Shown: positions 11,601 to 22,110 of the stretch, in pieces
How positions within the stretch are numbered: the stretch's first letter is position 1
Layout: every line of letters starts with the position of its first letter
Origin: Kappaphycus alvarezii
Lineage: Eukaryota; Rhodophyta; Florideophyceae; Gigartinales; Solieriaceae
NCBI GenBank assembly: GCA_002205965.3
Contig: NADL03000612.1
Span: forward strand, 248,001 to 312,000
Direction of reading: 5' to 3'
Length of the DNA stretch: 64,000 bases
Translations under genes and position numbers: made by a program
Notes under the pieces: generated by a model
The model's input: the letters and a program-made list of their open reading frames with translations, nothing else
Databases searched by the model: none
What the model was told of the DNA's origin: nothing

Positions 11601-13465
11601 AAAATAATGCGCTACTTCTCATAGTCAATAATACTAATAACGTGTTGTTGAATTAGTGAGACGATCACATGCCCCGAATTAAATTATTCTACCCCATAAT
11701 AATGATAATAATAAATGACCCCCGAATCATGATCAAGTCTGTACCTTTATGATTCGCGAAAATTATCCTAATATCCTTCCTAAAGTCTTCCAAGTAGAAA
11801 GCAAGCCATCTGGGATATCCATACGAAATTCGTCTAATCAAAACTATTTTGCGCTATTATTCAGCGAAAAAAACCTAAAGGTGCACCTCAGATGTGGGGA
11901 CATCATTCCCGTCCAGGGGGCTAAAATAACATTGAATCTAGGATAAAATATAGAAAATGCAAAAAATCTTGTCGTTAGGTGTAAATAAGATCCCAGCTAA
12001 TGAGAGTAATAATTTCAAGTTTCTAGAATGTGAAGTAGGACGTTCTTAGAGTAGCGTGTGTTGACAGCATGGTTTGCAGGGAACACTTCCTATCAAAATA
12101 CGGGGAAAATTGTTTGTACCCCGGCGCATCTCTAATTGTATTCGAAGTTAATACACAGATATACAATTAAGAAAAATTAATTGGAAAAGGTACCCCTAGT
12201 ATTGAATGCAAGAATAAAGTTCAAGCTTGGTCAGTTTGAGCTTTTCAATACTTCCTTTCAGAGATTTACAACTTGGAAGTTCTATTCGATCAGTATGTTC
12301 AGGGAAGTTTCTTGAAAGATCTAGATCCAAGAATATTTTCTCGTTGACCATGAAAGTATGAATTAATGTACTTCATACTGTCTCCATCTTCATTCGCAAG
12401 ATGGGCTTAGTGGTAAGGTCAGAAGTTCCCGATGTTTCGCCCTAATCGCAGATAAAAAATACCCGAAAACATCCAAGCGCTGCGCTTTCCCCACCCTACT
12501 CCTTACCAGCTCATTATGCCGATCCCTGAGTCTGCCCTCCCGCTTGAGTCTTCCCCTAGTTATGATATTTGAGGCTGTTGCCTCCGTTACACGAGAAATA
12601 TTTTGTAATACAACTGCCGGGCCGGATTTCACGCCTTCCTGCTGCTTTCATCTATTTTTAAAGGGCAATAACACTCCCTATGCAATTGTTACCGGCTTTG
12701 AGTTCTCACCCAACTCTTCAATCGAGTATTACGCGATGATCCCCCAGACAAAGTCCTCTCCCTACTAGCTGCCGCTACACTACTATTCATGCAACTCTGG
12801 AAAGATCTATTCATAGCTATCTTCGTTTTTCTTCACATAATGGATACAAAAATCTCCTCCTTCACGCTACTGATGACACAAGAAAATTACTAGCAAACTA
12901 CTAAACGGGAATTGGACTAGAGCCAGAATGGATGCTGGTGTGTACAATTCGCGGAAACTTCGCCACCGCAACTTCCATTACTGAGTGTCCATGATTGATT
13001 TCAGATTCATCCATCTCTAGAAGACGATTTAGACGACATAATTATCGATTCGGCCCCTGATCCAGCCTACCGCTCGATGATGACCCCGCAGCATATCCAG
13101 GCTGGTCGCTTAACCATGCATCGCTGGTCCCGTTTATTTCGCTTTCAAAGGAGATTCGCCCCTTTGATCTTATCGCAGTACAGTCCTCAGCTACCCGTCA
13201 TCCTCTGAACTTGGGCCCTAGGCCTCAAAGGACCTGATTGCTTGACCCATTCAGACCTCTCCGTCTTCCGGGCCTACCCCTTCCCGACCCTGCTTGCGTA
13301 CAAGGTATTAGAGGGCTGTATACCGTGCACAACTGTTTACTTTTATCCAATACTGAGTTTTTCGTCAGCAAAGCTTTTTTGTCCTTAAAAGAATCCCTGA
13401 AATTGTTTTCAGAGCTGCAGTTAGAGATGAGCTCATAATTACCTGTAATATAATGCGCAGTGCGC
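5619..13465. other. AT-rich region without recognised genes
   Basis: Nearly 8 kb of mostly AT-rich DNA. Open frames are short (60-105 codons), lie on both strands and show no domain I can name. The longest are 5542-5868 (plus) and 10500-10814 (plus). The segment around 8800-8850 resembles one at 58643-58694, so at least part is dispersed repeat. The best reading is strongly decayed transposon sequence. No tRNA, rRNA or CRISPR-like structure was seen. Confidence 0.4.
8800..8850 (+). repeat. Dispersed repeat, copy 1
   Basis: The core CGGTAGTCGACCGTCGT and the preceding 30 bp align with 58643-58694 (TGGTAGTCGACCTTCGT) at roughly 70% by eye. Weaker, pyrimidine-rich similarity continues for about 100 bp. 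It may be part of an LTR or UTR of an unidentified element. Confidence 0.4.
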
Positions 13466-14296
13466 TGTTGTTACCGTCTAGGTACGGAATCCCGTCCGGC
13501 AATGCGAAAGCGGACACACCTACGCCCAGACTCACAGGGGTTTCGCTGCCCCTCTTTCTCTGTAAGGAACCTGCATTGCAGTAGCACAGCTTACTGACGA
13601 CGAGGTGAAATTAAGGTGATAGAGCGGGGTTGATTCCTTGGACGGCTGGACGGTATAATTATCCTCCCGGTTGAAATGCCGGGCTGGTATCCGCGGAATG
13701 CTAGAACCTTGGAAAGAATCGAGTCCAAACAACCGCAGACACCAGGTGTGCAATATTAGAAAGAAGATGTAGTAGTGCGTCAACAGTGCTGAGTATCTCC
13801 TTTGGAGATAAGCGATGTTTTCATCAACGGCAACCTTGAAGTTCCTATTTATGTACAGACGCCAGAGTCCAGGGAGCTAAGTCTAAGTAAATATCACAAA
13901 CAAAAAATGAAAGGGTTAGTATAATATTGGATAGAGAGAGGGGAAGCAAAATGGGAACCCAGGGGGATAAACGTGGCTATAGCCAAAATTTCCGCTGGCA
14001 AGGTTTCTGCAAGGGCGGATTTTGGGCATTGAGTTCAGAGCCAACACTGTGGTGGCTGTTTATTTTTGGGCCCTAGTTGCTAAATCGGTATAAATAATTG
14101 GTAGCTAGGTTAGGGTTATATAAGACGGCGGGGTAAGTTAAGTCAATGTCAGCCAAGTACTGGATATCTAATTAAGTGATGAGTAAAGTTGACACTTGTT
14201 CCAATAGGTGCTTTTCACCTACGAAAATATCAGGTCCAAGTTAAGGGACGAGTGGTCCATAATACACGCCCTCAGGTCCGCTCGGGTGAATATACA
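13466..14296 (-). repeat. LTR-like repeat A (solo, minus orientation)
   Basis: Read on the minus strand this 831-bp unit starts TGTATATTCACCC and ends GGTAACAACA, so it has the TG...CA form of an LTR. It aligns along its whole length with 24784-25620, read on the plus strand, at about 70% by eye. Shared blocks include CTTAACTTGGACCT, TTCTAGCATTCCGCGGAT and CCGTCCAAGG. No matching flanking duplication was found and no internal coding region could be tied to it. It is old. Confidence 0.65.
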
Positions 14297-15480
14297 TTAT
14301 CAAGACCGATGGTGGTCGTCAGTCGACATAAATGACCTTACCTTACAAAGTATTACCTGCAGATGGCAGTGGTAATGGATGTACAGAAAATTAAATAAAA
14401 AGACTTTCAAAAGTCAGCTCTGCTGGTGGCAGTACAGTACGAGTACCAATAGTTATACATTCCCCCGCACTCAGTTCTCATCTATAATGGGATTAAAACT
14501 CTTTTCGTATTCAGCCATAGTAATCCTCTCGCTGAAGTGGAGAAAATCCATTGCGATAGTCTTTAAACCTGCTAATTGCGTACGATTCGATACCTCCTTA
14601 CCTTCAACAATAAAAGACCGACTCCTTTCCTCAAAATTCCTCTCTATTGAAGTTTTGCTAAGCGACGCAACGCTGTCAGGTAACACTAACCACAGCGCTA
14701 TGCCTTTCACAAAACGCGCCCCTCTCGGCATCTTCAAAACCCAACTGTCTTTTACCCCTACCAACAGTGCCGAAATCGGAACTTTTTGCTTTCAAGATGC
14801 GAAAGAAAACGGTTTGGCGTTCTTTTTCATTTCTTTTTCTATATTCCTCTTGTAGAACAAAATTAGCTGAATTTGTCAGAACAATGTTACAGGTATGACT
14901 CACAACTTGTAATGCAAAATGGGCAGTTCATGCTTTGGAAAGTTTGGAAAGACCATCTCCAGTAGAATGGTGGTTTCTATTAAATAAGAGGGGAAGGGAC
15001 TGATTTCTATAGAATGGAAACACAGTGAAAGACAGATAAGTTGTTCTGGTGAAGAGTGGCTTGAACGGAAGGGTACCATAGTTGCTTCGAACATCAAAAG
15101 GACTTTTTTCCCCATGTTACATGTCCATTGGGCTTGTTATAGCCTGTCAAGAAAACCTCATCGGGTTCGGCTGAAGTATTTTCCTCTGCTCATCAATCAC
15201 GATTAACATCGTCTGGTCAATAATTGACTGTTCCCACGATGAAACCCACTCTGAAATATTTTGAATGCTGCGGCATTCGCAAGTTGACTAGTTGGCGGTT
15301 CTGTTTGTCGTATTTCTGATCGCCATTTAAACCTCATGAGATATGCTCTCGTTGATTCACAAAATGAGATACAATACTGATATTCAAAGCGCTTCCAATA
15401 TATACATAATGATTGTGGCAGCAATCTACGCTCTTATTGGAACCTGTGGACGGAGCCATACAATGGATAAAAATAACGAA
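14297..15480. other. Unrecognised stretch next to LTR-like repeat A
   Basis: Two overlapping frames are fairly long: plus 14379-14855 (158 codons, hydrophobic tail) and minus 14471-14764 (97 codons, with a helical LKTIAMDFLHFSERITMAEY stretch). Neither carries a motif I recognise. The minus frame reads more like a soluble protein and could be retroelement gag debris related to the neighbouring LTR. That is speculation. Confidence 0.25.
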
Positions 15481-17562
15481 AAATGAGTCCTTGCGATACT
15501 TGTTGTTCAGCTTTGAGAAAGAACGGTGGGCACCATATGAGGATGCAGGAAGGCGCTATGGATAGCAGCTCCACCGCGCGCGTTCATATCGGCTTTGACC
15601 AGCTTCATGAGGAGGACGACGAACTGGCGGAGAATATGAAGGGAGTGCGCTGTAAGATGTCCGCCTCCCGGTAGGGGGTTCGTAGGATTTCATAGGAGGT
15701 CGGCAAATGGACAGAGTACGGGAGAAATGTGAAGTGTAGTAGACGACTCCTGGCCAACATTAGGTGGAGTCTCCATGGCCTGCGTAGGCGAGGAGGGCGC
15801 CGTGGGAGGGAGATGTGGGATGCGAACATGGTTAGGGCCTGCTGATCAAGGGTGCGGGTGGAAGGAAGTGTGAACCTCATGTGAGGAACCACGCAGGCGA
15901 TGGCCTTGGCACACACGGGAGGCCTGGGAGCTTCGAAATTTGCTGACGGCAGCAAAGCAGACACGGCGGTGAGGCTCAAGATTGAAAGCGGCGTTCTTGG
16001 GCTAGGTGCGGCGCGCATGGGCGGAAGTCATCTTTTGGGCCTCAGAAGATGTGGGATCTACTATGACAAGGCCCACCGGCAGAGTATCTTGACGGACAGG
16101 GGCGGTTTCCTTGGCGGGTGCGACAGAGTCCTTCTTGGAGCCCAGTTTCCAGGACTGCCTGAGCTTGCCGCATAATGCTTCAATTTCATTAATGTGACCG
16201 TGGAGGTCCGATGTAAAGGCTTACAAGGTGTATGAGTGGGCGAAGCGGCGGTAGGTGCGGCTGGTGGCATTATGGAGGAGAACGGTTTCCTTCTGCAGCC
16301 AGGTCATGATTCCCTCGGTAGATAAAGCATCTATGGCTTTCAATGCCGTAGGGAGGGCTTGCACTGAGTACTACAGGCATGGGAAGACTAACTCTAGATG
16401 CGTGATAGTAGCCTTCATGTGGTCGGCCCCCAAGGCCGGAAAGTAGATTTGCGTCCACTTACAGACAGAGGGAAGGGATAATTGGTTGAGGAGGGGTACG
16501 TGGGCCTGACAAGAAGATTCCAAGCGAACTCCTGGGTAGCTTTAGCCGAAGTAAAAGCGAAGCCCTGTCCAGGGGCAATGAAGAGGTGCAGGGTGGGAGC
16601 CGGCTTGGGCGGCCTCTTTTCGGCCTCTCCAGTTTTTGGTTCATAGCGGGCAGTGGAGCGAGCAACACCGGTAAAAAGGCAACCTGCGCTTATAACTGCG
16701 TTGTAATCGGGGTTATCAGCCGTTTGGCCAATTATATCGCACACGTCGGAAAGTGTTAGCAGCTGCTGTCCAACAGTGGAGTCAGGCCCCAGAAAATCGA
16801 AGCTTGCTACAGAGAGAAGGGATGTGGAGGACTCGGGGAGAAAGGACGCGACGCAGCTACAGTGATCCAGAAGGGCTGCGAGGCGTGCGGACCTGAGGGA
16901 TCGGGGAAAACTGCACGTGGGGGATGCACTCCGGAGGGGCAGGGATGTGGGGGCAAAGGGAAGACTGCATTGAGGAAGGGGGAGAAGTTAAGAGAATGGG
17001 AGCAAGTGACCTTTCATCACTCTTTACTCATAACGTCTCTCAAGTGTACACTGACTGGCAGAATATGTTTGTAAGATCTAACTGGATTGTTCACGTCGAC
17101 CAAATGCAGTGGAGCCTGATACGGGGAAATCGTCAGGAGAAGAGATATTTAGAACCAATTAACCCCAGAAGGAGGTGTTACAAGCGACAAAAGTGCTACC
17201 GTGGTATGGTTGAACAAAGAAAAAGGGTTGGTTAAGGATGAAATTTGAGAGGGCTACAAGATAGTTAAGAAGGGACAGGGCCTACCACTGATGCTCTGTG
17301 ACTAGCGTACGAAAAATTGTTCTTGGATTTGAAGTTGACTCTCAACTTCCTACTACTCTGGACTTAACTTGGGTTGTCTGAAAACTTGCTTGACGTCCAC
17401 AAGAGGAAGCAGTTTTCTCAGCTTATATATAATTTTGGCTAACCCTAAATTCTCAAACAAATATTCTAAGAACCATAAAATGCATCAAATGGAATCGTGT
17501 GAACAAAAAAGACTAACAGCAGATGCTATCAGGATAAATATCTAGATATTTTTCTTACTATA
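15481..17562. other. GC-rich block with decayed minus-strand ORFs
   Basis: From about 15.48 to 16.9 kb the DNA becomes G-rich on the plus strand. The minus strand gives Pro/Ser/Arg-rich frames (15605-16018, 16061-16270, 16415-16744) that switch phase. The peptide ILRTPYREADI near 15680 resembles one encoded at about 570. From 16.9 to 17.5 kb only short frames remain. I recognise no function. Confidence 0.3.
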
Positions 17563-18168
17563 TTAGTTATCTAGATCAGAACCAAGCTGTTCTCCCAAAC
17601 TATCCATTCCACCCAGGCAGTCCCCACAAATATCCGATAACGGCTTAGAATCCTCCATTGCCTCCTTTGAATTATCTAGACCACTAGAGATGCCCCCATC
17701 CGGTTCCAGAATCCGGACCACCTGGTCCACACTTTCTGGCCCCGTCCCGACTATTCCAGCACTTTCCATGTATGCCTCCCTCTCATCCTCTTCGTCCTCC
17801 TCTTCATCCTTCTCTTTATCCTCGCCAGAAGAGTCAGAGATAACGATTACTCCCTCAGTCTCCCCTCCGTTATCCATCGGAGCTCCCCCGCCGTTGTACA
17901 CTGGTAGCTCCCACAGGTCCACCCGGTCCTCCTCTTCATTATCCTCTTCCTCCTCTTCCTCGAACTCCTCTTCCTTGACAACCTCTTCTGCCTCCTCTGC
18001 CTACTCGAAGCAGGTGCGGCGGACCCACTCCCGAACGTGTTCCTGGTCCATTCTTCTACAGTATTCATCTTAGTCGTTTGGAACATTTGCCATCAGGGCC
18101 AGAGCGCTGAGAAGACAGCGGCCTTGGGATGACTTGGCGATGGTGAGGGACGTGCGTAGGTTGGTCAT
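17563..18168 (-). pseudogene. Very acidic unrecognised protein, decayed
   Basis: A single minus-strand frame of about 200 codons runs from an ATG near 18168 (MTNLRTSLTIAKSSQGRC) to a stop at 17563. It is interrupted by about two in-frame stops. The middle is dominated by Glu and Asp runs, followed by VIVISDSSGEDKEKDEEEDE and a Gly/Ser/Asp tail. The matching pyrimidine-rich DNA (CCTCTTCCTCC-type repeats) explains long Ser-rich shadows on the other strand. No domain is recognised. It may be a transposon protein or a dead host gene. Confidence 0.4.
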
Positions 18169-19379
18169 GTTGAGGGAAAAAAAGGGGTGAGGTAGTTGAT
18201 GGCGGGGGGTTGCCCCAACGACGTCGATTTCGGACTTAAAATAGGGCAAAATACTCGAAAAGTTTCACGACCTTGGACGAAAAGAAATGTGACACAATGG
18301 CACAGCTTTGAATTTGCATGCGATTAGGGCAATAACTAAAAATATGCTTGATAAAATATCGGAACTGAATTTGGAGGACGAAGCGGATCACGAGTCGAAA
18401 GATTCCTATTTTGAAAAAGGACCAAAATTCTCAAAGACAAAATAGAAATGGAGTTGCACAGTCAATTAGGATTCTTGGGAAAAATACTTTTCATGATTTT
18501 GTTCCTGAAAGAAAACCCATGGGAAAAGTTGTTTTTGAAAGCTCACGGGGAAGTTTAAGAAAGAAGTTTGTGGAAAGGACCGCTCTCCTACAGAAAGGAC
18601 CGTTTCTGTAACAACAGAGCCCGTGATATGATGACCATAGCCAACGTTGACTACAGCGTAGAACTGAGGCGCTTGTAGATGCGTGTGTGAATCATAGCAG
18701 ATGTGGTGTGGTGGCGGGCTGTAATGTGAGGTAACTTCTACTCTAGAAAACAGAAGGTGGCCGCCGATGGCGCATCGAGAGAATCGCAGGCGATAGGTTG
18801 AAAACGGAAACCAGTTTAGCGAGGGGTGTTGTCACAAGGCGGTACCAGGCATCTGCGGAGAATGCGCTCGAAGTCCAGGACCTTGTGTCTATAGGCCTGG
18901 GCAGCGGCACCTACAGCGCTCAGGTAGGCATTATTCAGTATAAAACGCGTGATGGTTCTGTACCTCTCACACAATCACCAACATAAAGGACAAATAGTGT
19001 AAACACCCGAAACAGTAATTTCTAACATTCAACAGTTGGGTATTCAAACTCCTGCGGCCACAAGGCAACTGTGCCCACCCATTCCAAGTGCATAGTACAT
19101 CATTTCAAAATTAAATGACAAAAATGTGATCAGGGGCGAAAAATAACAAAACTGCGTTAATAATCGCCGACATAAGCCTCGCAGTTGGGGTATCATTACT
19201 TTTATATCGCGTACTGTGCAATGATGCGGTTGACGCCTGCAGAGTTTGGTCCGCCTCATATCCACAAACGAAAGCAGTGCCCTTTAGTTCCTTTTGCTCC
19301 AGCAACCCACGGTCGCAAAAGATGCTGACGGATGCAATTCAAGACGCAGCCTGAGAACACAAAATCCCCGGCGACAGCA
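18169..19379. other. No gene recognised
   Basis: Only short frames (60-75 codons) occur on both strands, with none recognisable. A minus-strand frame near 19044-19305 and a plus-strand frame at 18798-18986 are typical of chance length. Confidence 0.35.
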
Positions 19380-19700
19380 GTAGCCAAGCTTTTCGCTCTC
19401 CAATGAGCCTCCCCGGTGCTAATCAATGGACACAGTGCGCACCAAACAGGGTCCTCAAGACATACATGGATCCCAACTCTTTCTCAGTCTGGTTTCATTA
19501 CTACTGTTACATAACATTCTTCGCTCCCGAAACCCCGTACCCCAGGGATAACTGCCCGGAAACCTTGGACGTCCTGACTGACCTTCTCTCGCACTGCTTG
19601 TGTGGGTGAGCGGATCGATCTTCACAACAGCCCCGTAAAACTTTCCTCGTCAGACTTGGCAAAGGCCGCTTTGCTCCCGATCATGAGCCCAGTACCAATG
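19380..19700 (+). pseudogene. Possible C-terminal fragment of a LINE-type retroelement
   Basis: The frame at 19403-19609 reads LPGANQWTQCAPNRVL, then CPETLDVLTDLLSHCLCG. In another frame ERIDLHNSPVKLSS follows directly. The layout CP...LD...H..C...ERI..HN resembles the zinc-binding region at the C-terminus of a non-LTR retroelement polyprotein family, a better copy of which lies at 40380-41204. One frameshift would be needed near 19609. No reverse transcriptase part is seen upstream. The match is short, so confidence is modest. Confidence 0.4.
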
Positions 19701-20957
19701 ACCAACATCGCATGAGGAAAGAAATCAGGGCTATATTGAGTACCCAAAGAACTGACTTCTCTATGATGTTTCACTCGTTAATCCATTTGCTCCCCTAAAC
19801 ATACAGGCTCAATGTTTGAACATCATGACAGCTCTGAACCCCGCTAAAGCGTTCAGAAAGGATCAAGAGTTTATCACTAAGCATGCCAGGCCCCGATTGA
19901 TCCCAGTGCCAAAATCCACTCTTAGAGGGTGGAAATCAAACGCACTCGCGGTGCCAACAGACGTGGCTAATAATATCGCCGTATGCGCCGTGGATAGCTT
20001 CGGGCGGGTTCTGTAGGCCCCCATGCAAAGAAACGCTGCACCAAAGGCTTTGTTCAACGCGGCATGTCTTGCGAATGGTCTCACACCAGCCTTGTGATAC
20101 AGTTCTGCCTGATTTTGTCTCCCTTTCAGACCCTCCATTACACAGAAACCCCCTCAGTTCTCGAAAAAAGCCGTATTACATATCTAATGAATAGCGTGCC
20201 CCAGATTTGCGATAATAAGCGCACACAAGCAGATCTGGGTAGAACTGTGGTTGAAACTTTGGTTAAGACTGGCTGGGTTAAGCCGGCCGCTCCAAACCAG
20301 GTTTTATATAGAAACATAGATAGCTACATACTAAATGAAAATGCAGTTAAGCAATAGTGAATGTAAAGGTTTTCCCGTAAAACAGCCCTGATGGTATCGT
20401 AAGTAGCGCTTTCGTAATTGTAGTCGGCACTAGTGACATACTCTGACAAGATGTCAGAAGTAGATTGGTCCAGGTGGTGTGGGATAGCAAAGCAACTTTT
20501 GATTGGTAAAGCGATGACATAATATCCCAGTGTGCGACTCGCCCGTAAATGTTCCAACTGTACCAATGGGCTCAGAAGCTGTGATCAGAACTGCAAGGAA
20601 AAGTGCATTGACGGCAAAGTGCCTAGCGTAATGACAGAAAAGTACCTAGTAGCCATGGTTTCAAGGTTACCGATGGATTAAATCTACAGTACAGTAGTTA
20701 CAGTAAATTCTTGTAAAGCTGTAATGCTGGTGAAGTGAAATATAACATCAGATTTACCTCCCCTATTCACCAAAGAAAGAAGTAGGTGTAACATGCAAAT
20801 AAAGTAATGTTTCTGCCAGTTCTCCGCACGGGAGGGAGACAGAAAATAACCAGAACCATCAGAGTGAAAGTAAGCACCGGTCCGGTGCCTATTGTCTGGT
20901 CCAGTCCGGTGCTGATTGCAGTCCCAACGTTTCGGAAGATTTCAGTTCTGATCGCAC
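19701..20957. other. No gene recognised; partial LTR duplications at the right end
   Basis: The frames 19816-20016 and 20064-20357 (plus) carry no motif I can name. From 20813 onward the sequence contains rearranged pieces of the LTR that begins at 20958: an inverted copy at 20813-20870 and a 42-bp direct copy at 20909-20950. Confidence 0.35.
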
Positions 20958-21412
20958 TGTATGTGGTAAAACTGGGGGTGCTCACTGACGATTGGTGCTG
21001 AACGCAGTCCCAACGTCCCGGACAATTTCAGTTCTGTTCCAGTTTACCTTTCACTCTGGTGGTTCTTGTTCTTTTCTGTGTCCCCCTCGGAGAACTGGCA
21101 GTAAAATTACTGTATATATACCTGGTAAAGCGTAGCCGCATACGGTTTTCTGGCGTTTTGACCGCTTCCCGCGAATCCCTTACATTGTAAGCCCTTAACA
21201 ACATCACGAAATCCCTCAGAGAACAGCTGAACATATTTTTCATGGACTAAAAACGTCCAAAATTCCCGCCTACGGTACAGCGTAATGTTATATAGTAATC
21301 TGATTTTAAAAATAATTGAAAACAATAAAACGAATATGACATCACGAAACTGCCACCTGTGCAATGAATTCAAGAAGATACTTACAAAGCGTCGAATGTG
21401 CAACTTCTCACA
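20958..21412 (-). repeat. 3' LTR of the 21-30 kb element
   Basis: Matches 29951-30310 in blocks: TTTCAGTTCTG, CACTCTGGTGGTT, GGAGAACTGG, TTACTGTATATATA, GCGTAATGTTATATAGTAA and AACTTCTCACA. It is longer than its partner by about 95 bp, so one copy has gained or lost sequence. Confidence 0.65.
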
Positions 21413-22061
21413 CTTTCACCACTCTGCATTCGAGCGATTTCATTGCGAATTATCAATTTAAACACGGGGGTCTCCCCAATCCCATCCACAAGCAAATTAT
21501 CGATAGACTTATTCGGGGGCGTTTTTTAACAAATCTGCAATACTTTAATTTCCTTCAACAAGCTCATTTATTTCAAATCGACTCCAAGCTTCCGTAGCGA
21601 TAGAGACTTCTATCATCAACCTCTTCTCAGCTGCAGGTATGGCTTTTTTAATACGTCAAATTGTTGCTCCGAGTCGGTAAGCATTCCAGGCGGTATTTTC
21701 TTCCCATAAATTCGTTTTAAGTCGTGGCACAGAACAAAAGAAGATTCAAAACCTTCGGTAAACGCATGTACTTCTCCACCTAAGATCGGAAGAACAACAG
21801 GCTTATACGATTCACGAAGTCCAGTACGTGATATTTATTGTTTCCATCACAGGGCAAGATAATCATTACGAAGGCATTTCCTCTGTGCAGCAGCAAATAA
21901 GAACCACTGATCTTCTGTTCGTTGAACAGTATTTTGTACTGCTGTCAACAAGATATGTCACCCGCTAACTTTCAACACAATCATTACTCATGGAACAGTA
22001 CTTTTCTGTTTCATGGAACATAGAATTTGGTATTCGTAAACAGCGAATTTACTGTTCCGTG

Positions 22062-22110
22062 AACAATGAAAGCAGTGCTGAGAAATTCTCTCAGCGCTGT
22101 TTTCATTGTT
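22062..22110. repeat. Hairpin with 22-bp arms
   Basis: The left arm AACAATGAAAGCAGTGCTGA... (22062-22083) pairs with 22089-22110 across a 5-nt loop, with two mismatches that would be G-U pairs in RNA. It lies inside the 3' part of the 21-30 kb element. Confidence 0.7.

Noticed and set aside
16924-17235. Similarity of NW...H...QW peptides near 17070 and 31550
   Set aside because: Shared residues span fewer than 20 positions and the surrounding DNA does not align; probably coincidence.
17690-18073. Plus-strand Ser-rich ORF with long serine runs
   Set aside because: It is the complement of the Glu/Asp codons of the acidic minus-strand frame. The serine runs come from TCC/TCT repeats.
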